A model generated the notes under the pieces. It was not told the DNA's origin. It was given only the letters and a program-made list of their open reading frames with translations, and did no database searches. Source: Pteria penguin (lineage: Eukaryota; Mollusca; Bivalvia; Pterioida; Pteriidae). Taken from it: a stretch of 64,000 nucleotides of DNA. The stretch is taken from the NCBI GenBank assembly GCA_035048485.1, contig CM068587.1:36450816-36514815 (forward strand). The letters run 5' to 3'. Made by a program: the position numbers and the translations under genes. Of this stretch, positions 11,437-26,300 are shown in pieces; positions within the stretch are counted from its first letter, which is position 1; each line of letters begins with the position of its first letter.

Positions 11437-12497
11437 TCACACCAATGGTCGTACTGGCCATGTGAACAGCTGAGCTTCTTTCGTCAACGCAGAGTTTAAA
11501 CGCCATTCTTCGATGTGTTTTGTGGTAAGTATATTCAATAATTTGTCTTCTTCTTGCGATTCTGAAAACCACATAAATAAATGTCTTTGTGCCCATTTCA
11601 TTTCTAATAGATTGCCCTGAGCTTTGGCTAAGTCCGACGCTTTCCGTAAATGCAACCTTGCCAGAAATGGAGCATCTCGCTGCATATGGAAATAAGCATT
11701 CAAGTGGTGGTATCTAGGCTTCATTCCCTTGATGGTATTCGAATGTGATTCAAGTTTTCGGAGATCCTGCAATTGCAATAATACGACTCGTAATTAGAGT
11801 GTGAAAAAACATTGTTTAATAAACGAGTTTTGTGGTATATTTGGATGTGAACTGTATGTGTTAAGGATATACAAAGGGCAGGATTAGATCGTGGTTCGCC
11901 GCTATTGACGGAGCCACCGACAGTAACTGAAGTTACAACCACTTCTTTAGACGGAGTTTTTCATCAAAGAATACACATTTTTACTATTTACTCTTGACAA
12001 GTTTGTCCACCAAAAAGTCAACCCTTCTTATTATTTTTGGGGCAGGCTTGGTGTAGTGGTTAAGCGCTTGGCTTGCGGCGCGGATGATCCGGGTTCGATT
12101 CCCGGGTTGCGCCACTATGTTTAAGAGGTTGGTAACCTCCTGCTTCCATGTCGCGATATAACTGAAATATTGTTGAAAGCGACGTAAAACACCAATCAAC
12201 CAACCAACCAACTTATTATTTTTGGACTCACCTCTGATTTAGTAGATCAATAACGCATACGAAACGATTATTCCAAGTGTATAGTGACGGCATCTGCCTG
12301 ATGCATTGCATATCTTATACCTTGGCAAATGACCCACCCGAAGCAGTGAGGGATAATTTAAGTGCCACGCCTACCGTGACACGGTGACAGTCACAGGTTA
12401 TCTCTGACTCATCCAAAAGACAGAATAACAGTGTGTCCATGGTGGGAGTCAAACATGGAATCTCTCGGTCACTAACAGAGCATCTCATCATTAAAAG

Positions 12498-12555
<58 letters not shown>

Positions 12556-15500
12556 GGAAGCGCCATGCTCTCTTTTACACTAACACTTGGGTATAACCAT
12601 ATATGGCAAGGATATAAATTTTGCAATATTCATCAATATGCCTTTTTGGTTTCTTGTGATCATCTCTCGATATATTTTTGATTCAAAGCCGGAGCAGACG
12701 GATCGAGTCCTGAAGTTCGCTTGTTAGTGTACCGTCTTTGGATGAAATTGTAAACCCCCGAGATCCAATGTCAAGTAAGACGTCTGCATAGGTGATAGAT
12801 GATGAATAAATAAAAGAAAAACCAATTTGCAAAACACCCAGAACAAACAAAACATTCCCCTGTCACCCCCAGCCCTCCTCGCCTAAATAAAGAAATGAAT
12901 GAAATATAGAAATAAGGAATTAAATAAAGAAAATAAAGAAATTATGCTTTCTTGTAAAAAAAGTAGGAATATAGAGTACCCTTTGTTAGAATAGGATTCA
13001 TTATACAAGTATACTTACTCTCTGTATGGAATCTACCAATTCTTTCCACACAACTCTAGCCTTCGTTCGCCTACTCGTACACAAAGATAACAACATAACT
13101 TCCACTTTTCTAGAAAAGGCATATAATGTCAAGAAGGAATTCAGATCTGGCTCATATGTTTCCCAGTAATCAAACCATGTTTGACCTTTCTCCCAGTGAC
13201 CTTTCCGACAAAACCTACAATACAATTGTCTATATGTAATAAGAATACCTTTTTTTAAATTGTTTTCGAAATTTTTTTTTCGGTAATAAGTGTATCACTG
13301 TATTCACAGACAGTAATCATACAGATGAGCAAAGATTACAATTCTATATACAGTTAAGCTTTTATGGGGAAAATTTATATGGGGCATATATATCAATTGT
13401 ATCACCTGAACACGGTTTGTGATAGCAATACACGTACAATATACGAAGGAACCTTGAGTTACAGTTCTTAAGAATAGCAACGCTATCTTGCATTTACAAA
13501 ATATTCACAGATGGATGAAAATTCTTCGGCTATCCAACGGTAACTTTATTGACTCATTTAACATTTTCAAACATGCAAGGAGGGGCAGGTGTGGTGTACT
13601 GGTTAAGCGCTTAGCTTGCGGCGCCGACGATCCGGGTTCGATTCCCGGGTTGCGCCACTATGTTCAAACATGCAAGGGAAGGGGTGGAGTAGCGTTAAGT
13701 CCAGTGGTGTCGCACTGGGCATCAAATCTGAGGATCCAGGTTCGATTCCGGCTGTCGCCTATTACTATTTTAAGGTGATCTATCAACCTCTTCCCTCTAT
13801 CAATATATAGGTTTGTATGTAAATGATCCTTTATTGTTTCGGGCGGGTCCGTAGCATGGGGCAAATTTATAAAGCAATGTACCGGGTAGGTGCTGCCACC
13901 ATGATCTAAATAATTATTTTACAACACTTGACAATGATTATACATACAACGTTACAAGTTTCTTACCACACAGCTATGGTCATAGCCATAAAGTACCGAG
14001 GGAGGAATTCATGTCTCACCGCATCTGCAGACTTGAGGTAAGATGTGGCAAAATCTAGGCAACATTGGAATGATTGTATCGGGTAATCTGGTGAAAATAC
14101 AACAAAATTTAGGCTAAATTGGAATGATTGTATTAGGTAATCTGGTGAAAATACAACAAAATCTAGGCAACATTGGAATGATTGTATCGAATGATTTGGC
14201 GAAAACATAACAAACTTTAGGCAACATTGGAATAAATGTATCGGGAATCTGGCGAAAATGCAACAAAATTTAGGCAACATAGGAATGATTTATCGGGTAA
14301 TTTGGAGAAAATACAACAAAATTTAGGCAACATTGGAATGATTGTATCGGTAATTTTGCGAAAATACAACAAACTCTAGGCAACATTGGAATGATTGTAT
14401 CGGGTAATTTGACGAAAAAGCAACACATTGGAAAACACAATCTAGTCAGAATCTTTTTAAACAGTAAACGGAATAAAGAGAGCTACATTTTAACTAGATT
14501 GCAGAAAACAGTAACATACAGCACGGACTATAAATCAGTTTCACTGCATACTGATTTTTAGACGATCATTAAACTGTAGACAGAAATTTGATGTGATATA
14601 TAGTATATGTATTACAATTGATAACTTACCTCCATTTAGCATCCTTTCTATACAAAATGAATAGAACCATGCTATTGGGGATCGAAAATCGCAGTAAGAC
14701 GTGAAACTCCGGAATCGTTGTAAAAAGTGTGAGAACTCTTCATGTCTGTAAATCAAATTGTTCAAATGTTATTTATAAAAAAGAAAACAAACATTCTTTT
14801 TTATTTTTACAATGATAGACGGTAGAATATACACACCTGCAGGACAAAGTCATGGCCATTGCAACAACTGGACACACCTCTTGTCCGATTTCCTGTTCGT
14901 TAATTCTATCACAGATTTCGAAAGCACCACTTCCTGAAATGTTAATCAAACGTCGTGTTCAGTAAAATCATTCAACCACTGGCTGTGTTCAACACATTTT
15001 GTTTCGTGTATTTCAAGTCAATACTCCTTCAAATCAAACATGAATTTACGCGTTATACTAATTCACTTGTTTTGTTTTGACCATTCTGATTGGTCCACAG
15101 GTTAGCGTTCAAATATGTATAACCACAATGTACAGTTCTCAAATGCATTACTAGATTGTACGTACTCCGACTCCATCGATCAAAAATACTGTCTATAGCA
15201 ACTTCGTCTAGTGCTCCCAACGTCCGTCATAAACCTCGTATCAAGGACGATTTACAGTTTCAAATTCTACCATTTATGTGCACAATTATTTCAATCAAGT
15301 TTAACCAACAAAATCGACAACGTACATGACGTACCGTCATGCATCATGCTTTCTATCATGTTGTTGTATCTCGTCGCGCTGCAGCAAAACTGCCTGTTGA
15401 GCCGCTTATGATGCGATGTCAAGTTGCTCATGTGTGAAGTAGTTTGTGATTAATAATTTAAAAATAAATTTTAAGAATATGAAAATGAAGAAACTTCTTA

Positions 15501-18500
15501 TGTCAGCAAGCGTCGCTAGGAAAACTCTGTTTCCAACGGTATAACCACGGTATACCTGTCTTGAACAATCAAACACATTTATCCCCTAAATGTAAATATA
15601 ATAAAAAGGAGTTCTTGCAAGCAAGTAAGATGTGCACACTAAGAAAGTTTGTTGAATGGCGTTTCAGTTTAGACTTTTTTCTAGTTGGGGTCCAGTACTA
15701 AGCGAACATTTCGAAAATCGATTGGTCTAAAATATCGTATATATTCCTAAATACGACATTAACGTATACGATAAAATCGTATATAGGAACTATATTTTGT
15801 TTGGTCCCGTTCTCAGTCTTAAGAATTCTGTTCTTGTCTTGTTATTGTTACACGCCACTCAAAGATTATGTCACTTATATGGTGGCAGCACCTGTGTGGT
15901 GCATTGCTTCATAATTTTGTGGCATGCTATGGACCTCTCCGAAAAATCTTTCATGTACCAACGTATACTGTGCAAATGACCTTCGATTTTACTGTCTTAA
16001 CCAAAGGAAAGATAGGCTGGGGTGTGGAAGAAGATGATGTTGCCTTTGCAATATCCGAGCCGAAATCGTACCCGGTTGCATTACCACTGGACTAACGTAC
16101 CAAAACCTAGAATTTCATATCCGAATGTATGTAAAGATCGTATGTTATCCAGTGTACCCAGTGGTGTACTGCACATTTAACATACAAATAAATGAATAGA
16201 TAAATACATAAATAAATAAATAACCTGTTAACATTGATTTCTCGATGTTCCCATCATCGAGTGATGACACAGCCATATCCGTGTAAATTTTGGACAACAC
16301 TCCTAAATCATCAGTCGACAATTCCTTATATCGTGTAGCACAACTAGTGAACAATTCATTCTCAAATTTCGCCTTTTTGCTTTTATGGAACAAACGTATG
16401 GTTCCAGCGTATGCTTGTACAACCTACAGAAAAAGGAAATAAGCAATATGAAAAAAGTTTTGTCAATGATGGTGTAAACTTACTAATTTTCAACCTTTCG
16501 GATGTGTGAGGAAACAAGAATTTTGGAAAGTTCTCTCCTCTAATCCAGAAAACTTCAATTCTGTAATACAAACTTTAACAGCAATAAACTCTTAGTAGGA
16601 AAATTATAAATAAAATATATACTGTATATGTTGATTTATTATTGTGCTGATGACGTCATGTTTCAGGGGTACCCTTCCACTTTGGGGATGGTAAAAATCA
16701 GGGCTATTGCAGCCTTACAATAACAGGAGTAATTCTGAGTACATTCAACGGCAATGATACTCCACAAGATGAAAAACAAATGGAATCAGGTTTTTTTTTA
16801 TATAAAAATGGAATGATGAAAATGTGAAATATATACTTTTAGAAAAAATGCACCTTAAATGACAAGAACTTAACAATATGATACCTGATGTAAATGGCAT
16901 GTTCTTCCTGTAATTTTTATCATTTGATGTAACGCAGTGATGTCGGCCATCTTGTCTTGTCCCCTTTCTCTATATATAGAATAAAGATCTGACAAACACA
17001 ATCCCTGTTCTAACGTTTTCTGTGTTGCTGGCCTAAAAATTAATCAATATAATCAAATTACTTTTCATTTAAGTATGTGCAATTACACATGCAGGATGCT
17101 AAAGCGCTGTTGTTTAAATGTATATATTTTGGCCGACCATTACTTCCTTAAAGAAAGAAAGACTCGATATCCATTTCGTTGACCCTTTTCTCCAATACTT
17201 CTCATAATTTTGTCTATTTGTACATTTTTCTGTTTGTAACAACATTCTTCAAAAGCATCATGTTTTTACCTCCTCGTGCGATTCGATCTCCTCATTGCTT
17301 TCAAGCGGAAAAAGAACACAATGTATCGCAACCATGTTTTAAGTTTGCTGTTAGGCTGCGAAATTCCTAACAATCGAGCAGCTTCCATTATTTTGAGAAG
17401 TGCAGCGTCTTTTTGTCCCAATAAACGAGCAATCTGAAATGAACATGCTTCGTGTCAACGTTGAATACCGAAATCATATACCTTTGGGATATTGTCTTCT
17501 TCAAATTATATTTAATACACACTATTATATATGATATTAAAAGACACTCCTCATATGAAGTAATATGAATATTTCAAACGAGGACTGAATGCATCGAAAA
17601 CTGAAATATAGTAACACTTTGTCCGAGATATTTCAGAAAATGCATCCAAGAATAGTTTAAATTTTGTCGAAAAAAAATTCCCGATCATAAATTATATTTC
17701 TCTGGCTTATTAAGGGACCTTTTTATAAATCAATTTAATACATTGTTATTGTTGTCTGATACATAATCCTTAGAAATTTGTAGGATAACCTGGGAATGGT
17801 GTGGATGAAAAAGTCTTTTTTACTTACATTTCCCTTTATCCGTATTATTTTCGCCTTAAGTACTACATCAGCTATTGTTGTAAGTACATTCTGGTCATTT
17901 TTAGTGATACCTTCTAGAGTGTCCATGAGCTTCTCTGCCTGATAGGAGAATAATTGTTTATCAATATTTTAAATTCAATAATAACCGTACGTTCTCTTAT
18001 CAATAACGTTATTCCAAGTCTAAGTTTATACTACCAAGTACTAAATCTATAGTAAATAAAATAAATAAAAAAAAGATGGTCGCTTCATAAGAGAACAAAG
18101 CATAATATTGAAATTGGTTGAAAAACGTCAGTTATTAAACTCATATAGAGCTCATTACAATGGAAGTCGCATTGAACACATTAATCGGGTACAAGACTTT
18201 TAACAGCATTACTGCTTATAGGGGAAATCGAGACACGTTTTCCTTCCGAACTTCACGTAGTTTTTATGAAAGGTATTGGCATACAGTTTCCATCATGGTA
18301 TTAATATTGTGCGATTCAACAAACTTTTGTAAATCAAAGTGGAAGATGACATTTGTTTGTATCATATAATTTATACACACATTTTGATCACATATAATGA
18401 ACGTTACAATAAAACAACTTTTTGCGTAAGTGTGAAGAATTAGTATAATTATTATAGTAATACAATTAATAATGGTTTTTTTTTATTATCTTGGTACCCT

Positions 18501-21500
18501 TTTTGCATCATGTCGGATAAAGAATACCTCACATTTTATCTAAATAATGAAAATCTGAGATACCAATCCTATTTCCACAACTCGAATCCCACACAACATG
18601 ACAATACATATATCTAACAAAAGCAATCACGGACCTCTGTTAAAACAGAGGTGGGATCAAGTGCCATGGAGGAGTAAGCATTCCCTGCCGACTGTTGGCA
18701 CCCCCGTGATGCCGTAAGTATATGCGAATTAGTATTATTCACAGTCACAGAAGTAGGAGACGGTACAGCCGTAATCACAAGCAATATATATTATGATGTG
18801 TACAAATAATGCAGTGTTTGTAATGTAGACGGTCTAATTACTTTGACGTAGGAAGTCAATTACTGATATGTCAGTCCCGTTATGATTTTTTCATATATAT
18901 CCTAAGCTGCAAAGTAAGTCGGAAAACAAAGTTTTCTTCGATTATTTGGGAATTGAGGGATATGAGGGATAGCTAGATCCAACTCTTAACACACCTATTC
19001 CATAAATTTCATTCCGACGTCACAATTGAATTCAAGTCTGACGGACCATTCATTTATGACGCCATAGTGGAAAGGTATGCCGAGCCGAAAGTTATGCCAA
19101 AAGGCATTGGTGATTTGTTTATATGGTAAGACAGTATGTAGGGAAAATGAAACCTAATTTAACGACCAACTATTTATGAGGTCTGTTATTTACATAGGTC
19201 ATTTCAATTTTTCAAATTTCAATTTTCCATATTTTCATGCAAAAATAAACTCTTTTGTATAAAGGGAACCTTTATATAAAGATCACATTCAAAGCTAGCC
19301 TTTGTACACATGACTGTATACAGAATATAAGGTATTAATCAGTTAATTTCGCGGTATAGTCAAAACTAAATCTAAATCAAATTAGCGCGAAAAACAAATC
19401 TTTCCAATTTAGCAGTGGTATAATTGTTTAGAAACACAAACCTGTTGGGCATCTCCAATAATAATTGCTGCTGATGCAGCCTCCAACAAATTATCCATCA
19501 CACGATCAGTTTTCTTAGCAGCTGTCCAATGCCTATGTATTTCATTATAGTAGGGCATCAGTCTCTGAGCTAGATCGACCGTTCTCTGAGTGGTACCATC
19601 TATGTGTAAAACCGCTTTTAGTAGTGGATCAATGGCTCTGTTAAAAGTAAGTCAAATTTATAGAGTATTGAAAAATAATCAAGAATTATTATTAGATTTA
19701 TATAGATAGTGAATCAAATATGGAATTTTCTTTAAGATGTATGCATTCATGAAAGGAGGAAGGTGTTTAGCAAATGAAGATAATTACTAGCATTAGCTAG
19801 TATATTCAACACCATGCATGTCAACCGAAAATACAAGAATATCAGTAAAACTGATGGATGCTCTCTGAATGGCAGTTATACTTATAATGCAAGAAATTGA
19901 AGACACAATTCATATACAAAAAAAATCAATAAAACTAATGGATGCTTCAAGAAGCACAGCAGTAATGAAAGAAATAAATGACTCAATATATAGGAAATTA
20001 TTGTATTAATTGATTTCAAATCTCAATATATCATATGGATATCCAATTGAGACAACTGTAGAACAACAAGTGATCACAGTGTCTTAAACTAAACCTTGAC
20101 CCTTCAAAAATGACCTTGAGTGACCTTTGACCTCTTAACCTAAATAACATTTTGGTGAAGTATGATCAAATTATGATGAAATGTGTAGGAAATATAAGTA
20201 CTTCATGGTATTTTAAGTCATAGTTAAAAAGTAACCTTGACCTTTCAGAAATGACCTTGAGTGAACTTAGTCCAACAGCCCTTAATCTAAATAATATTTT
20301 GGTGAAGTATGATCAAATTCTGTTAAAAGGTGTAGGAGATATAAGTACTTCATGGTATTTCATGTCCTAGTAAATCACTGACCCTGACCTTTCAGAAATG
20401 ACCTTGAGTGACCTTTGTCCCAAAGCCCTTAACCTAGATATAAATCAATATTTTGTGGAAGTATTATCAAATTCTGATGAAAGGTATAGGAGATATGAAC
20501 TCGGACGGACGGACAGACGGACAGACACACGGACACGACAGCGAGTATATGTTCACCCGAAATTTTTCGGGAAGCATAAAAATACATTTGCAAGATACGA
20601 AATACAAACTGTATAAGGTTGTAGCTGTGTCTTAAGTATTATTATACGCCTTTTCCTGATGTTATGTGGCAGTGGCAGTTCCTACACAGGGTTTGTTCAC
20701 ATTCATACAGTATATATACAGTGGTGAATTATATTTTTTTCGTCTGTATGTATGGGCATCCAGGCAGATGTGGCTAGCCAAATAGGAGATACTCACTCCT
20801 CCCGGGCACTTGGTATTACCTCTGAATTTCAGGGTTCCGTGAATCTCCGCTGTGTTACATTAGTGCCATATTCATGTGCCACCGGTTACCCATTTACTTT
20901 CGTATTTTACATTAGTTATCATCATCATCATCATCATAAAACATAATCATTTTTGGTGTCATTAGATTATTTTTAGAGCATGCACAAATTGAAACATTAT
21001 AAGTTATAGGGTATCTCTCGACATATGTACAATTTTATCAGGAAACTGTATTTTATGGTTATTTCATGGGCTTGGGTTACAAAAAGGCGGTAATTCACAG
21101 CGTGACGCTGGTGAAAAGGAATGATAAATTTCAGTTTTCATTGTCGGTAAATTAAGTCTAGAGGAACCATTCGTATGAATAGAGAGGAAATATCCTTTGA
21201 AAATTGTCCAATTTATGCATTGTCAAGTTTACTATAAAACTTGGGAAATGTCATGTCAGTTTTATTTTTACTTTCACTTTCCATTACCCTTACCCTTACC
21301 TATTAGTATGTAATGTTACTAATGATTATATATTTTGCCTCAGGAAAGTGTAGGAAACGATTTTGTGTGTATCAGAATCTTATTAATATCATGTTGTGAG
21401 AGCATAACTTCCTTTTTAGAATAATAAGTGGAAGGTCATTGCAATGTAAAAAATGAAATCAAATACCTCAATATCAAATAATGAAAACGTGTAAATATCT

Positions 21501-23325
21501 CACTTACTCCTTTTCAATTACAACTGCTCGTCGCCTGCCCCGATTTGACTTATTCAAAGACATGGCTAAGTCACTAACACGATTTTCTCGGATAAGTAAG
21601 TGCTGATCATTGTTCGTGGACACATGCTTCTCATTGACGAAGGGATTAAAGGAATCGACTGCAATTACGACGTAAGAATATACATATTAAGCAAATATGC
21701 AATAATGATCTATCTATCAATATGTCTATCTGTCCAGTCGTCCCTCCATCCTCCCACCCACACACCTACCAATCTACGTACCTACCTATCTACCTACACA
21801 CATTCATCCATCCATCCATTCCATCCATCCATCCATCCACACACAATTTTTATGATGACATTATTGCTTGAATTGTGACGTTACAGAACTATGACGCGAA
21901 TATGAGCAGTAAAACTATATCTGCCCGATATTGCTCCTTACTCATGTTAAATCGGAAATGTATATTGACGATCAGTCCCAATCTGCGACGTCACAGCAGA
22001 AAAGCTTGGCGGCAAATAATTAATATCGGACATTTAACGAATGACATATTTAATACAAAAAGGTATACTGCAGAAATGCATTCATGACTTATAGTATACT
22101 ATTTACTGCGCATGTACATAACACATTTCGATTACATGGGCCGTAGCGAAAAAGGCTGTTTTGTTGAAAAGCATTTTACTACCTTCAATGTCTTCCAAGT
22201 TAACTGGGGGATCACGATTGAGCATGTAGTATGGAATATGCAACCTTATTTTGTCCGCCTCTCTGTCCAAGTATTGCGCTGCTTTAGCATGCAATTCGAG
22301 TTTCTGACTCTCCATTAAAACATCATATGCCGTATCATGTAGAAGCCCGTTTTTAAATCTCATTAAATTGCACAAATCCGCATCAAAATCATCCTCCATC
22401 TTGGGACAAAAGCACGCAGTAGGATCCATATTGTTTTGCTGTAAAAGGATATTAGTTCTACCACTTGGAATATTAGCACATTCGAAGATTCCAATTTGCA
22501 TCAACCTCTTGAATGACCGTCTAGCTTTCACACGAGGTATATTCGGAAGAATAGTCTCTATCATATCCCTGGAAATAGTTGTTCCTAACACTGTAGCACA
22601 CTTCACAATCAGCTGTTCCGATGCACGCATAGAGTCTAATCTTGCGGTTATGAATTCTGAAGACACAAATAAGGAGAATTCGCATATTATGTTTCAACGT
22701 TTACCTCTTCCTGATATCATTTTCAAAAAATTAAAAGATAGAATAAAAATAAAATAAAAACAAAATAAATAAAAGTATGTACGTTTAAGTGAAAAGAAGA
22801 TAAAACATTAGTAGTAAAATGCCAGCGAATAGGCTATTTTTGACAAGATAATCCATAATTAGACAATTCAGGTATGCTCTAAGTCCACCTCCCTGGGACA
22901 CTAGGTTCCCGCTTACATTAGAGATGAATTGCAACAAGAAATGTTCCATTTAAATACTTATTCTAAACTCAATATAATGGAAAATAAGAACAGACAAATT
23001 CATACACTTAAAAGGTAATGTATAACGTAAAGTTACAAATAAGGAGATTCTAGTATATTATTTATATTCATGTATTGTATAGCTCCATGGTGACTTCTGC
23101 CACATAACTGAGCCGGTAACTCCTCTTTTTTTTGATTATGGTATGGTAATTTCAAAAGTAATGAAAGTACAAAAACTATCTACCTTTCATTTGTTCTGGG
23201 ATGAGTATTTCTTCAGGATTAATGGTCGGAGAAAAAATTGCGATTTTGTCCTGTGACTTGACACCCATTCCAACCATTGTGCTACCCCATGCCTGGAGCA
23301 TTTCTGCTGTGGTGCTCATTTCCGT
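11437..23325 (-). CDS. ADCY10: ADCY10-like helical-repeat C-terminal exons (19-31)
   Basis: Thirteen exons from 23325 to 11437 encode about 790 residues. The first part (22656-22183) has the winged-helix-like pattern seen after NTPase domains (ARLDSMRASEQLIVKCATV). The rest is alpha-helical, with TPR-like pairs (for example IARLLGQKDAALLKIMEAA; LNAYFHMQRDAPFLARLHL). Sequence conservation is weaker here, so exon assignment rests on splice-site pairs and perfect phase continuity. The donor after 16225 (GTTATT) and the one after 19442 (GTTTGT) are weak. Confidence 0.85.
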
Positions 23326-26300
23326 CTAATGAAATGTAAGGTTGAAAATATGTTCAAATATTACCAGCAAAAACCGAAACTGAATTTTAAACATATATAC
23401 CTATATATATATAGCCAGTCATTATCTTTAGTGATAAGTAACAGAATTAAACAAATCAAAAATTTGGGTGGGGTTAAGTGATGAACAGCGTTACTCACTT
23501 GCTGTAGTTTAAACGCAGAATTTATACGACGAATTTCAAAATCTTCGTCTTCTTCTGTGTCTGTTGATTGCACACTCATCTTCCTGATTTGCCTGTGAAC
23601 AGGTGCGATGGAATCTTCGTACAATGCCGAAGAACCGTTATCTGGAACTATCAGTATTTGTTCCTTTTCTGCCATGTCGATCAGAAGTCGTTCGCACCAA
23701 TACGGTACTCCTTGTGTGCGATCTTTCAGCAACCTAAACAAGAAAGAAAAAAGAGGAGTTACTGGCTCAGTTATGTGGCAGAAGTCACCATAGAGCTATA
23801 CAGTACATGAATATAAATAATATACTAGAACATATATCACATTACAAAAATATTTGATTGTAGTGCAATTACGATACCGACTTAGGACGGTCATTTAATT
23901 TGACAAAAGCCAAACAAATGGTGTGGTTAACCGGTTTACGGGCCCACCTTCCCACTCACCGTAACAGCAGAACAATCAAAGGACTTACATTTAAAAATTT
24001 ATAAATAATCCTCCATGTAAAGAACAAGGGTCAACAGGTATCGCATATTGAGAGGTCATAAAAATATAAACACGTAAGGTATTGTAAAATACATAATGGT
24101 ATAAAAATATATGCGACATCAACATGATAAAGCGTGCTCTGCCAGTCTGAAAGCGAGCTAAGACCCTAGATCTGTAGGAGTCCCGACTAACAGTCAGAGG
24201 GGACGAGGTTCAGGACCATGTCTCCTCTGAAAGAGGTTTGGACAAGGCCCGTCATATAGTCCCCACCGCCCTGTTAGTCAGCGTGCAACGTTCAAGTAAA
24301 AGTCTGCATAAGGCTGTAGAGGGGCCAAATACAAGACCTATAGTCTTTTTGATGATCTCAATATCATATTGTCTATTTATAAGACGTTTGATTATTTTAT
24401 TACATGATAAGTAAGAAAGTAAAATCATTATTATACTTTTATTACAGATTAAAAGCCCTTTAACGAAAACACTTTTCTTTTTTTAGTATGATAAAATGAA
24501 CTTGTGAAAATAAGACGGTCACATTCAAAAGAGATAAATGAAATTTATTCATTCAACTTACTTCTCCAGTTGTCTTGGAATTCGAACTACATCCATTAAC
24601 TGGCATGCCAAAGCTGCAGTGTGTTTGACGTCTAAACTGCCAAGGTCATGGACACGTACTTGAATATCATCTATAAACTCCTGAGCCGCCTCACATGAGG
24701 GTTTCTCTATAATGGCAGGCTGGGACGACAAAACAACCAGAAGCTTTGGGATGGACAGACATCTGTGAAGGAACGGCCAGGATTTATCGTCTATGTTTTG
24801 GGCATCGTCAACAGCTAACACTAACGCTTCATGTTTTTCAACACACTAGGATAAAGATATTTCTATTAATATTTATAACTCTATAAATGCAGTTTACAGT
24901 GCTAGTGCTTTCCAAAGCCTGACAGGGTATTCGACGACTGGTTGTCAGGTTTTGAAAAACAATATCATGAATATCTAATACTAATATCATGCCTTTCTTT
25001 TGTTGTGGCTCGATAGCTAAGAACATACGCTGAATAAACGAATCACCGATGAAAGAACATGGCAGATTAATTATTTGACAAACATGCATGGTAACTGTAA
25101 AACATAATAATATTATACTGATTGCTTACCTTTTTGACAATGCAAATCAACATTCTGTGAAGTTCCTCTGTCTCGTTTGTAGTATTTGTGTTTTCATGAC
25201 TTGTATACTAAAATAAATATAGATATAATTAAATAAGAATACAATGATACTGAACTACTTTTATTGTTACTTTAGTGCTGTGAATGATTTTAAAAATGTT
25301 TGAATTTCAGAAAAAATTTATCTTATCTTAATTTCTTCTACTACGACTTTTGTAATTTGGATTCTTACCTTGGTTTGTAGAATACCATTTAACAAATATA
25401 ATGAGTTTTTTAAATCTTCAGATATTAATGCCTCCATTATGTCTGGTTCTTTTTCGACACAGTGGGAGTACCCAGAAGATGACAGGAGCATGCGCATAAC
25501 GTGACGTGTTAGAAAATTTGGTGAATGTGAATTGTCGATTGTCAGGGAACAGGAGATCACTCTGCAAAAATATAATGAAAGTAAAAGAACACAAACATAT
25601 TGGAAATTTTCTGCCTCACGACCTTTACCATGCAATTATACCACTCATCTCTGAAATTGGAGGACTTCCTAAAACCTTTATGATGAAAATATTGTTTTAT
25701 TTAATAATTGTGATGTTGGAAATAGGTTGAATTAGATCAGTACAGCTTTTTGTAATTGTAGAAATATTTGCTACCTAATATCTTCTTTTTCAGCCATGAT
25801 AATAAAATGATCCATCAGCCTCGTTTTACCGATTCCTGATGCTCCACTCAATAAATAATGATTCATATCCACTTCAATATCATTTTGTTTCAGCTTCTGA
25901 ATCTCCATTTTGAAGAATTCGCTTTCAAGTTCACGACCTATGTTACATATATAGCAAATATAACAAAATGAAAACATTGCGTTTGTGATTTCTATATTTA
26001 TATTAAATCAAACTGACTATTGTTCACATCTATGAATAAGTAAGAATTTTAAGGACTTCGTTACTATGAAAAGGCTTTGTTTTAAATTAATTGATATTAA
26101 ATGACTCTTTCAATCCATGCTAGAAAAAATTACTTATTTGGATTACATCACAGTTCTTAATACTTCGACATTCCACAACATACAATTAAAATAAATTGTG
26201 ATGTCAGGGAATTTGACAAATATTACGCCAAAGTGATGGGTCAATTAGATTAGTCTGAGCATAAATATGAAGAGCTAGAGAACTGTTAAGAAAAAAGGTT

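Noticed and set aside
12048..12120. Possible genuine tRNA gene
   Set aside because: A/B boxes are present but the sequence continues into a SINE body with the GAAAGCGACGTAAAACAC tail, and copies recur in the window.
13963..14280. 105-aa minus open frame with repeated CLDFVVFSPD-type units
   Set aside because: It is translation of the 55-bp minisatellite; only the last part (14024-13967) is a real exon.
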